From Brachypodium distachyon (lineage: Eukaryota; Streptophyta; Magnoliopsida; Poales; Poaceae): DNA of 64,000 nucleotides. Under the pieces are notes generated by a model. The model made no database searches and was not told where the DNA came from. It saw only the letters and a program-made list of their open reading frames with translations. A program made the position numbers and the translations under genes. Positions 12,301 through 22,811 of this stretch are shown here, in pieces. Location: contig NC_016134.3 of assembly GCF_000005505.3 (NCBI RefSeq), forward strand, positions 5,394,001 to 5,458,000, read 5' to 3'. Numbering within the stretch: the stretch's first letter is position 1; each line of letters opens with the position of its first letter.

Positions 12301-12819
12301 GGCCTCGTCAAGACGGTCTCCATCGTCGTGCCCCTCTTCCTGGCAGACAGGCTGGGCCGCCGGCCCATGCTGCTGGCCAGCGCCGGCGGCATGGCCGCGT
12401 CGCTGCTCGTGCTCGGATTCTCTCTCCGCGCCTCGCCGCCTTCGGGGGGCGCGTGGTGGGCGGCGGCGACGAGCGTGGCGGCGGCGGCGGCGTTCATGGC
12501 GACCTTCTCGCTCGGGTTCGGGCCCGTGATCTGGATGTACGGGTCGGAGATCCTGCCGCTGCGGCTGCGCGCGCAGGGCACCGGCATCGGCACGGCCGTC
12601 AACCGGGTCATGAGCGCCGTCGTGGGGATGACGTTCATCTCGTTGTACGAGGCCGTGGGCATGGCGGGCAGCTTCTACATCTTCGCCGGGTGCGCGGCGG
12701 CGGCGTGGGTGTTCGTCTACGCTTGCCTGCCGGAGACCAAGGGGAAGAGCCTCGAGGAGATGGAGGCGCTCTTTGCCACCGCCGCAAGGTCGCCGCCGTC
12801 TACGCCGCTGCCCTTGTGA
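9323..12819 (+). CDS. Polyol/monosaccharide transporter (PLT type, MFS), 3 exons
   Basis: The product is a proton-coupled sugar or sugar-alcohol carrier of the plant PLT subfamily, expected in the plasma membrane with 12 membrane spans. Exons are 9323-9527, 9610-9956 and 11782-12819, all with GT/AG borders, giving 529 aa, a normal length. Family marks are YNRGVMSGA at the end of span 1 (across the first junction), DRLGRRR near residue 110, a PETPR motif near 233, a second DRLGRRP before span 8, and LPETKG near 500. The N-terminus is hydrophilic with a Q run and an alanine run. Intron 2 is long (1.8 kb) and contains an old internal duplication. The start is the first ATG, downstream of a TATA box and G-box. 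GC content of the coding exons is very high, as usual for many grass genes. The long antisense reading frames over exon 3 are shadows. The substrate cannot be told from sequence. Confidence 0.92.
10070..11215. repeat. Diverged direct duplication within transporter intron 2
   Basis: Two blocks of about 0.5-0.6 kb follow each other. ATCCTAGGATTATTCG occurs at 10115 and 10741, CAAAAAGTCAATTCAA recurs in both, and TTAAGTGAACCAGA occurs at 10566 and 11165. The offset is about 600-626 bp. Indels separate the copies, so the event is old. A GATCTC microsatellite lies near 10608. Confidence 0.7.
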
Positions 12820-13837
12820 TCGAAATCGCTCAGGCAGTAGCACCGAGGCATGGGCGATCTGAAACGTGATTGGGCGATCATTTATGGCTGTAAGATGTGA
12901 TGGAAGTAAAGACTGGTCAAATTCATGGCCGAATCAGGGTAATTCTTGCGACTTGTTCGTGTGAAGTAATTTTGATTCGAGAAGGATAATTATATATCAT
13001 CTTGTGTATACATATCATCTGTTTAACTTTTTTCTTTTGCTTTCGAAAATGACACGGATTTTTATATAAAGGTTCCTCGTTGGTGATAAAAATTACATCA
13101 AGGTCACCGGATCACTGAACGACCGCTACCGTCGTCAGAACGAGCCAATGATGCATCAATGTGGCTGCTCCCTATCGGATTCGAACTTTAGCTCCCGCAA
13201 GGAGCAATTTCTCGTGTTCAGTGTACTCATAGGGGGAAATGAATTTGACAGGGCAGGCCCAGTGTTGGCCCATTCCATTTAGTTGCAGCCCAGTCAAGTC
13301 AAGAGCAGATTCACCGCTGCGGGTTCTCAAAACCCACAGTGACATTAGAACAGTTTGTCCAAAAGAAAAGAAAAACCATTATGATTACAATGGGTAACGA
13401 CGGCCCACCTTAGCCCAACAGTTCAGCAAAAATAGATTTGAGCTTTTAAAAAAAATCAAACAGAATTCTCTAAGTGAGCACTGAGCAGACCGTTAGATTT
13501 TACAGCCCAACGACATATGAAATTGCAGAAGACTCCTGACGTCAATTCTTACATTGCATGTCACAATGCCACATGCACAATTAAACATGCAAGCTGAGTA
13601 TGGCCATAAACAGATATACTGCCCCATGCATCTCACTAATTTATTCCATCCATATATATTTGCATTACCACTAGGCAGTCTAGACGGAGTGATGCTCGAT
13701 CTAGGCAGCAATTTACAGGTATACATCGATCTCTATATAGCTGGACCCATTAAACAGTTTGGAGACAGTACGTACGTACATATATACACATTAATTTCCA
13801 ACCCAAACATATATAGGAGATCAGCTGAAACGTTTAA
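12820..13837. other. Convergent intergenic region between transporter and YUCCA gene
   Basis: This spacer holds the 3' ends of two converging genes. I see no gene, MITE end or RNA in it. Bases 13040-13210 look like low-copy retroposon debris but cannot be assigned. Confidence 0.4.
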
Positions 13838-16800
13838 TTAATTAGTGTCAGCAGCAGCAGCAGCGACGGAGCTAGCAGCCAGGGCCTCAGTCCACTGGTT
13901 GGCGATATCGGCCGCGATTCTTGAGGCGTCGTAGGAGGAACCCATGAGCCCTCTCCTTGTGAAGCCGGTGGCGTAGAGGCCGTTCTTGCCCCTCCAGCTG
14001 TGTGGGAATTCCTTCCTGGGGAACCCATCCGTCTCGCTGAAGAACTCATCCTCCTAAAATATTGCACATGTATATATATGAATGAACAATATATGTGTAC
14101 TGCTGATTGGATTCTCTAATCATTGGTCATCAAATCTGGTGAGCCAATGGAAAGGTTGCATGCATGATCAAGCTATGATCATCAAATATGCGGGCCAATG
14201 CATGTATGAACAGACCTTGCGGAATCTAATTAATATAGAAAGCCATCTTCGGCATTTCTCACGTTGTCCAAATGAGAAACCTAACAAACACACTTCATGC
14301 TTGCACACACACTGCACGACAGTTTATATATAGACTGTTCAACTATAAAGCCAACAAAAACACACCTTGGATCGAGTTCGGTCGCGAAAAATAAAAACAT
14401 ATACACACTTGGAGTTAAGGCCATGCAATCAAATCTGGTGAGGCAGATGGGAGGCATCAAGCAAGTCGCCCAAATGGGCCACCCTACAAAAGGTAGAGTG
14501 GGCAATGGATGTGGTAGCAAGCACTTGCCATGCACATGATGATTACCAAAGATGCATGGCCCTCACCATATCATTATGGGACAGCATGTGCACATCACAC
14601 CTAACTCTTAAAAGGAAAAAACAAAGAAGAACTCAAATGGAGAGAAAAATAATTTCTAATTAATTTCTCCATGCATTTTGGCAATACTTTATCCTCACTT
14701 TCCAACACCGAGCGCTGCAGTTTCCCTTCCATGAGACAGATACACAGTTGCAAAATTAATTGCTTAACTAGTTAGGAGTATGTTCTTGTTTGAAGCTAGG
14801 CAGTTATACATAACTAAAGTTGTCTTTTGTTAGAATGGGAAAAAAGAAGTGCTCATATCTGTTAAAGTTTTTAAATAAATATGATTTTAATCTTGTCCTG
14901 GTGTGCTGTAGCTAGATATGGTCCAAGCTAGCGCCCAATGCAAGCATGGGCTCCACACCGCTGGACCAGCTCACACAACGACAATAATACAACTACAAAG
15001 AAATACGCGCATGCACGCATAAGATCAAGATCGAGTTGACAGGAACATGCAAGCTAAGATCGAGCCGCCTATGAATTCCGGATCCTTAATTTTTGAACCC
15101 TGTAGCCAGCTAAGTTTGCAAAAAAATGAAAACTTTGACGAGTAGTTGACACGACATGGACATAATAGAGCTATAGCAAATGTGTCAATGTCTACACACA
15201 CATGCACACACCTACGCCGGCCACACATGATATCGATGCAACTGCTGGAGAAAGATACGATGGAAACTAAGTACAAGCATGTAGCTATCACATCGATGTA
15301 CACAGACGAGAACAAGCTAGAGAACTTCTATATGTGCAAGCATATATGTAGCATGCGAATGATTTTTCTCTGAGAAAAAAATAATATTATTGTCCCTCAA
15401 ACCTGAATATGGAAAAGGTAGCACAATTCATGTATGCCTTTCAATCAACATTGTCAACTTTTGGATGAGTTTCTGTACTGTAGCCATCGGAGGGATCGAT
15501 TGGTATATATCGCTCTCTCGTTAGCATCATTGTCGCAGCCCATGCCTTCCTATCTAAATCTAATACCTCCATCAAACCGAAAAGGACTGCATACGTATAC
15601 ATATGATCAATATCGAGCTAGCTATGCGTTGCCGAATTGTATGCACAACTATCATAATATATACCCGGCCGTGCATACTATGGACTTTAAAAAACACACT
15701 GTATGAATAGTTAAAATGGATCTGGACGTACCTCCGATCCATATTAATTGTCGAAATATTACATGTATCTGGACGTTTCTTAGGCATCGATACATCCATA
15801 TTTGGGCAAATTTGAGACAATTAATATGGATCGGGGAGAGTACCATTTTTCATGCTTGTAACGAATATCACTTTTTAAAAATAATTCGGATGCAAGTATG
15901 CATGTTTAATAAGTACATTTTAGATACGTTGTATTTGCTTCTTGTTTATCATTTGCACGCATGGACGTAGAGTATAACTTTTTAAAATAATTCGGATGCA
16001 ATGATGCTAGCTATTTGCATCTTCGTACATATATAACGTACGTACGTGCGTACCTTAAGCCATGATGGCACGTTGCTTTTGTACCCGGTGGCGAGGATGA
16101 CCGCATCGAAGTCCTCCCTACGGCCGTCGGCGAATTCAACACCGCCCTCGGTGAACCGGTTTATCGCCGGGACCACCTGCAAAGAATCTCCTCTAGATTC
16201 ACTAGGACGTCATCCAGTAAACACACTGGTCACTACAAACAACTACTGGTTCTTGTATGTATATATAGCTAGCTAGATCCTTCGCTGTAAAAAAAAATAC
16301 TAGGTGGTTCTTGTTTGTATCTAATGGTTAGATATATGCTACCTAGGCTGCTGATGATATATACTACTAGAGCTTATTATGTTATTTTAACATATGGTCA
16401 ATTAAGTTTTGTTGGATCAACTAAATCAATAAAGAAGTTTTATATATACCAGTCTCCAGCTCACAGAAAATGACGTTTTGTATATATATTAACTGTATAT
16501 TGTTTGTTGGAGTATATAATAGGCAACAAAATTACAATATTTTGGGAAATACCTTTTGACATATCGGTAATATGATTTCGATCGAGTTTCCAATCTAAAT
16601 AGTTAAAATGACATCAGCAGACAAAGTTCTCAAAGTTTGACTAAAGCTATGTTTAAAATGTCACTCTTTATTAACTCAACGATGTAGCATTACTTAAGTA
16701 TTGAGCATGTGGGATCTAAGTGATGTGACTTACAGTACCTTTATTTCGCCATCCCTGATCCTCCTCAAAGCTCCAATGTCGAGCACAGGTGTTTTCCCTG

Positions 16801-19255
16801 TTGAGCGCTTGATTTGGAGTGGTCCGATCTTAGGACGTTGGAGGCCGTATTTTTCAGTGTCTCCAAGAATCAACCTTGAGAAGAAGAGTAACAAGGCATC
16901 CACCCATTTTATGGGGAACCACTTGACAAGGCATACCGAGAGCCCGAATGTTGAGATTCCTAGGATGTCCCTAGGCAACACATGAAGCTGCAGAACTCCC
17001 AAAAAAAAAGTAAAAACGTATCAGTAAGGTACATTTGGTTAAGCTAGTCAGGTAAGTAGTGACGAATATGTATGATGTGTATGGCATAAACCTATTCAAT
17101 TATTTGCTCAACTCTTGTCGGTATGCATTGATAAAATTAAAAACTCCAGCTAGGCCTTCTTAAATTTCGAATTCCTAAGATAACGTATCATCAAAGTGTA
17201 TAAAATATGTTATTACATAAGTAGTTGTTACCTTTTTGGCATATATATAAAGTTTAAGTTGAGCACAACCACAATTTTTATGCATGCATATGCCTAACTA
17301 AATGCTACAACACCACTTTAAGTTAAGCATATTTTATGATGTCATACCGAATTCTCTTTATAACATATACATGCATGCATGTTCACATTCCACTTAAATT
17401 ACGTTAATTAAGAGCATTTTTCACACAAACCATCCTTCAGAAAATTATTCTGAAGTTTTGTTTTTTTCTGCAGGAAAAATTTGAAGGTTTGTTGCCCCTG
17501 CAGATATAGAAAAAACATGAACATATATAATACTCCCTCCGTTCCATAATTCTTGTCTCAAATTTGTCAAAAAATGGATGCATCTATTCCCCAAAAATGT
17601 CTAGATACATGTAATATTTCGACAAGAATTATGAAACGGAGAGAGTATCTCCTTGTAACACGGGATGTATTTTTTCCTTTTGAGACACGCATGGAATTGA
17701 GTTCTCTCGTACAGACCTGCATCCCAAGCATACCCTAAATATGTAATAGAAGAAATACATATTAATTTCCTCGTACTCTGAAACTGATATTTTGCCGTTG
17801 GCAGTTAAGCAAGACTGCATAACGGCATATATTTATGTATACATAAGAAATTGTCTAGGGGAAGAATCTGATGTTGAACTATATATATTCCAGCTGTGTC
17901 CAACAACATTGTTATATTCTGGCCAATTCTATTAATTATGGGGGGTTAATATATTCCCACGGGAAAGTGACAGAACCAATGAAATTCGTAAGAGGGGCAA
18001 CAAGGAGGACACGCGGCACTATGGAATTGACCCCTCAAAAGATCTCGCACACAGAAATGACAGAATGGTACCCTGAGCCTGAAATGCAAAGGAATATTTG
18101 CCGCTGCACGCACCCTGAATTGGCAAATTAGCAAATGTATGTTCTGTTGTTACTTGGCTCAATCTTAAGTGTCTACTTGGATCTTACAAGTTACAATGCA
18201 TTTTTGAGATATAGATTTACTATTATGTTACAGTAATTTTTGATTTTACGAATTGTATAAAAAAATCTTGAAAACTATACGATCGATCCTACAGCTAATT
18301 AACAAATGGTTGCTACGGCTAGCTGATGCACGAAGGACAATGCCACTATATTTTCTCCGGTAAGAGGCAATTATAAGCAAGCAATCAACTTTAATGTGTG
18401 TGTGCAATCTGTCTGGCTAGTGTAACTGCAACGTACCTTGTCCCTGACGACCATGGAGGCCTTGGCGCCATTGTCGCAGAGGTCTAGGCTGACCTCCATC
18501 CCCGAGTTGCCGCAGCCGACGACGAGCACCTTCTTCCCGGCGAAGCCGTCCCCTCGCTTGTACGCGCTGGTGTGCATCACCGGGCCGGCCCGGTACACGC
18601 CGTCACCGGCCGCCATCATCCCCTCCGGCCACACCGGCTCCGCATTCTCGCCCGTGGCCACCACGAGCCACCTCGACACAAACTCCGTCGTCGTCGTCGT
18701 CGTAGTAGTATCACCACCGTCTTCTTCTCCGTCTCCGGCTCCGGCATCGACATCGACTTGGAGCCTCCAGAAGCCGATGGCGGCGTCATAGGCGGCGCTC
18801 CGGACTTGGGCGCGGAAGAGGGGCTCGAGGGCGAAGTCCCGGGCGTAGGCGTCGAGGTAGGCGACGAACTGGTCCCGGCTCGGGTACGGCGGCGTGCCCG
18901 GCGGGAAGGGCGCCATGGGGAGCTCGCAGAAGCAGAGCGGCAGGTGGAGGTGCATCCGCTCGTAGGTCCGGTGGCGCCACGACGGGGCCACGCTGCCCCC
19001 GCGCTCCAGGACCAGCGACGGCACCCCGCGGGCCTTGAGGCACGCCGCCGTCGCCAGGCCCGACGGGCCCGCGCCCACGATCACCGGGCCCGGCACCCAC
19101 ACCACTCGCCTCGCCGGCCCATCAACGCCGCCTTCGTCCTGTAGGGCCGCGGCGGCGGCGGAGGAGGAGGGCGGCTGCTGCTGCTGGTGGTGGCCGTCGA
19201 GCATGGCGCGTTCGGAGCCGGAGCTTAGAGTTAGAGATGTAGTGCGAGCAAGCAT
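13838..19255 (-). CDS. YUC: YUCCA-type flavin monooxygenase (indole-3-pyruvate monooxygenase), 4 exons
   Basis: This enzyme family converts indole-3-pyruvate to the auxin indole-3-acetic acid with FAD and NADPH. Exons are 19255-18437, 16987-16739, 16176-16054 and 14053-13838, all GT/AG, giving 468 aa. Motifs are the FAD-binding GAGPSG at residues 61-66, [11 protein letters not shown] near 84, [11 protein letters not shown] near 103, the linker VVATGEN near 198, the NADPH-binding GCGNSG at 247-252, and LATGY at 384-388. Exon 2 carries the [14 protein letters not shown] and [11 protein letters not shown] blocks typical of YUCCAs. A second ATG at 19204 (residue 18) would give 451 aa, closer to the usual length, so the true start is uncertain. 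A run of acidic residues then threonines (about 173-190) interrupts the region between the nucleotide-binding motifs. Which YUCCA paralogue this is cannot be decided here. Confidence 0.93.
15728..15842. mobile_element. Degenerate Stowaway MITE in YUCCA intron 3
   Basis: Ends TACCTCCGATCC and GGATCGGGGAGAGTA are inverted, and the body carries the ATTACATGTATCT and CATCCATATTTG blocks seen in the other Stowaway copies. Length about 115 bp. Confidence 0.7.
17531..17647. mobile_element. Stowaway MITE in YUCCA intron 1
   Basis: Ends TACTCCCTCCGTTCCATAA and ATGAAACGGAGAGAGTA form terminal inverted repeats with TA at both sides, the mark of Tc1/mariner-derived Stowaway elements. Length about 117 bp. 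Confidence 0.85.
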
Positions 19256-19329
19256 ATGCGTACGAGAGATCTTGGGCTAAGCTAGAGCTGTTGACGCGTC
19301 GAATCTCTAGCTCTAAAGGGGCCTAGAGC

Positions 19330-19340
19330 TATATATATAT
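19330..19340 (-). promoter_or_regulatory. Possible TATA box of the YUCCA gene
   Basis: An alternating TA run lies about 75 bases upstream of the first ATG at 19255. A Stowaway MITE begins only 20 bases further upstream. Confidence 0.4.
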
Positions 19341-19359
19341 GCGTGTGTCTATATACTCC

Positions 19360-19482
19360 TACTTCCTCCGTCCAACAAAAGATCTCTGACTAAATTTGAA
19401 TGCATCTATGCACTAAGTTATGTCTAAATACATTCAAATTTTAACAAACTTGAGACATCTTTTTTGTTGGACGGAGGGAGTA
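19360..19482. mobile_element. Stowaway MITE in the YUCCA promoter
   Basis: Left end TACTTCCTCCGTCCAACAAA and right end TTTGTTGGACGGAGGGAGTA are near-perfect inverted repeats flanked by TA. The 123-bp element lies directly upstream of the likely core promoter. Confidence 0.9.
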
Positions 19483-19489
19483 TATGAAT

Positions 19490-20110
19490 ATGGTGCAATG
19501 CCATATTGCGATGGATGGATCGAGTAGAGGGAGAGCGAGGTAGGAATTTATTAGACGGGAGAGTATGGAAGTTGTATGGAGGAACGTTAACGCATATGGA
19601 GGGCATGGGCCGCGTATGAACCCAAGAGCTATCGATCCATGGATCCATACGATCGATACGCAGTGACGTACGTCTAGACGCCAAATTAAGCTTGCGTGGT
19701 CGCTGCTAGCCGTGTAGGTGTTTAAATGCTCGTGTAGTCTGTGTAAATGGTACAAGCAAAAGGTTTTGGTCCTTTACAGTGGGAGATAGATGGCGGTCCT
19801 TTACAGTGGGAGATAGATGGCGGTGCCCCTCCCCCATGCTCTTCATTTTGGCGGTCGATCCCCGCCACCACCACTACGTCACGGTAGATTACCGGATGCA
19901 TTTCAAAGTACGTCAATTTGTTTTCAAAGTGCGTCAAATTTATATTTGTGGCATTTTAAAAGTGTTGAATATGTTCGTGTTGGCAAAAGTATTTGACACA
20001 CTTTTATTGACAAAATATGCGGTTGAAGTGCTAAAAGTGCGGTTAAAACTCAAAATTAACTACATTTGAACAAATTGCGGCTAGCATAGTGCGAGCAAAT
20101 GCTGGGCACC
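19490..20110. other. Intergenic region with a 27-bp direct duplication
   Basis: GGTCCTTTACAGTGGGAGAT and the following seven bases are repeated twice in tandem around 19768-19822. Nothing else is recognised. Confidence 0.5.
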
Positions 20111-20114
20111 ACTC

Positions 20115-20262
20115 TTTCATGTCGATGATGTTGGCATTTTCTTAGGTCTACAGGTTGAAGACCTCAAGACTATACACGTCATTCTCGACGTCTTTGGGTG
20201 CTAGCGGTTTGCGCACAAACATGGAGGGTTTGGCGGTCGAACAATGAAGATAGGGAAGTAAC
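20115..20262 (+). mobile_element. LINE reverse transcriptase remnant
   Basis: The plus strand reads FHVDDVGIFL, where the reverse transcriptase catalytic box FADD is expected, then a DLKTIHVILDVFG stretch and, after a one-base frame change, ASGLRTN. That order matches the YADD-to-SGLxxN segment of plant LINE reverse transcriptases. The first catalytic-box residues are altered and the frame is broken, so it is dead. Confidence 0.65.
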
Positions 20263-20698
20263 AAAAAACATGTAATTGGCTGCCCCATATCGCAGATGGT
20301 TTCTATTTCCTGCCTTATCACAAATAGGTAGTGATTTCTACCCGTCTAATTAAGATAAGTCCATTTAAAGACAGGAAACCTCAACAGTTATTGATAGGGT
20401 CGTCTATGTGCCTATAATGTAGTAGTGCATATATTCAAGGGACATAGACTTCGGATGAATCTCGTCGCCAAATATTGCGTCTTCAGCATTGTTCTTGCTA
20501 TTTCACATGCTTCCTTTGCAGAATGATATATATTCCATCCGATCCATAATTCAAAGGAAGTACAAGTTTGTAACCTTGTGAGTTTGGCTATGTCACCATG
20601 CCCATGGGGAGGATTTCGCGACATCTAGTAAGTTATTAATACATAGTTGGGTTTACTATTTTTCCAGAGCAAAAGGGCAAGAGTATTGCCAACTCTAT

Positions 20699-20810
20699 TA
20701 CTCTCTCCGATCCATATTAATTATCGAAATATTATATGTATACACTTTTTAGGCATATATACACCATATTTGGGTAAATTTGAGACAGTTACCGTGGACC
20801 GGAGGAAGTA
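20699..20810. mobile_element. Degenerate Stowaway MITE
   Basis: Begins TACTCTCTCCGATCCATATT and ends GGACCGGAGGAAGTA, with the CATATTTGGGTAAATTTGAG block of the family inside. About 112 bp. Confidence 0.75.
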
Positions 20811-20814
20811 GAAA

Positions 20815-22810
20815 TAAATGTGTGATTACAGTGCTAGTGTTTTTAGGAGAACAGGACCAAATAAATTGAGTGACCACTGACCATGTACGGCCTACTCCAA
20901 CTGTGTCTAGCAAGAAGCAAAGAGCGTGCAGTCTGCACTATAGCTAGCAAGCCGGAGACCCGTCACGACTCACGCGCCCAAGTTACCTTTGGATCAGACA
21001 AGCAGTATGTAATCCCCAAGCTAGCTAGATCCATTGCAGTACTCTTAACTAGCTAGCTAGGGGCTTTGACTCCGTCAGGCCGCCGTCCCGCTCTGGATCT
21101 GGTTGGTCACAGTACTTTGCCCTGCTCACTTTGTTAAGCTACTCAACGATTGATCTGGTCGACCCCCACAGAATGATTGGCTGATTTGACATACTTCACC
21201 GCAACAGAATGATTGGCTGATTTGACCTATTTCACCGCAACAGAATGATGAGATGCTTCTGTTATTATTTGTGACGTCTACGGGAATATAGCATCGGAAC
21301 TGTTTTGATTTAAATTTAGCATATGGCATAAAGCAGGTGTAGATACGAACAACAAAAGAACAAGAATCAAACGCAATCGCCAGGTCCCTGAAATGGTGAG
21401 GCGGTGAGGGGTGACAAGTGGCCGTAGGAGAAATGGTGTCCGAAACCAGTTCAGACAGCCTCCCGCTGAAAAGACTCCAAGAGAGGATCAGTGCGACGAT
21501 GGTCGGAATAATAGCGTGGCAGGTTGCTGTCTAAATGTATCCTTTTTGGAGCATCTGGCTGCAATGGTTGAGGTAAAGTGTGTGGAATAATGGAATATAT
21601 ATGCCACCATGTTGCGAGGCAGGGAATATATACACGGTGCAACCGATCATAAGCAAATTGCGAGGTACTAAACGAATAGCATTGGCAACAAATCGAGATA
21701 TCATGTCATAAAGTTGTGATGGAAAATTGAGGAAGTCTTGACTTGTGTCGAATCCATCTAGGCGAGAGAACGAATCTTAAATGGCTGGAAGTAAGTACTA
21801 AAGCATCACTTCGACAGGACAACCGAATACAGATGACGAAGTGCACATGTATCCTATACTCATATGGGCTATGTGTATAGCCCGTGAAGACAAGCTCGGT
21901 CTACCTGATCCAATGAGTCCATTTAAAAAAGCTACCCAGACCTCGAAAAAAAAAGCTACCCAGACCTTGATCTCCTAGTGCAAACTCATGAAACAGAGTA
22001 CGCCAAAAAAACTTATGCAACAGAGTACACCAAAAAAACTTATGCAATAGAGTTACAGAGTACACCAAAAAAACTTATGCAATAGAGTAAATGCTGCCTT
22101 GCATGGGATCATTGAGATCTCCATCCAAGTACTAGCTAGTTCTGCTTCTATATACAAGTAGGCTGACAAAATATTTTCCTGCAGAGCATTTTTCAAGTCA
22201 AATTTGTTAGGCATGTATGGTCGTCTTAAATACTCCAATTTGGGGTTGATATGTGCAGTAGTTGCTTTAACTTGATTTTGTAAATCTCTCAGGATCTCTG
22301 GCTGAAAAACAAAAAACTCGGGAGGATGCAATGGACAAAAGCTACACTTATATGGACCTTCCTGTCTCAAAGATCAACCATAACAGAAACACTGTCCACA
22401 TGTAAGAAGAGGACAAGATAATAGAGAAACAGACGACACCTCATATAAATTACAGTTCAACAATTATTCTGTAAGTGTTCTTATTTCTGAACATCAGAAC
22501 ATATTACATTGACACGTGTGTTTTACACTACGGTGACTTGAAGTATATATGTGCACTGCTCTATCAGATGACACATTTATAGTACATTGGAAAACAAAAT
22601 TGAGTAAAGAGATTAGTTAATCTGCTAAGTTACATGCATGTACTACTGCCTGATGAATTGTTAGACATATCAAGAATTGATGCAACAAACCTTCGAAACA
22701 CTTACAAATGAGTGCAAGCAGCCTGAAAATCCACTCTTCAGCTTCAGGACTAAGCCAATAATTAAGTTTCAATAGCAGTGGTGATATACACTCTGTTGTC
22801 CTATGCAGTT
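20815..22810. other. Intergenic region 3' of the CLT gene
   Basis: No gene is firmly supported. Two and a half copies of a 38-bp repeat (ACAGAATGATTGGCTGATTT) lie at 21165-21250, and a short ACACCAAAAAAACTTATGCA repeat lies at 21990-22090. A minus-strand open stretch at 22370-22095 encodes a peptide with the look of real coding sequence (a CSFC pair, then a helical charged segment) but has no ATG and no family I recognise. Confidence 0.4.
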
Positions 22811-22811
22811 T

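Noticed and set aside
11794..12843. 349-codon minus-strand frame over the third transporter exon
   Set aside because: It is the mirror of a GC-rich coding exon; the plus strand has a full MFS domain with splice sites.
18572..19144. Plus-strand frame over YUCCA exon 1
   Set aside because: Antisense by-product of GC-rich coding sequence; no motif, whereas the minus strand has FAD and NADPH motifs.
22095..22370. A gene downstream of CLT
   Set aside because: The peptide looks coding but has no ATG, no splice-linked partner and no family I can name, so it is noted only in the region entry.
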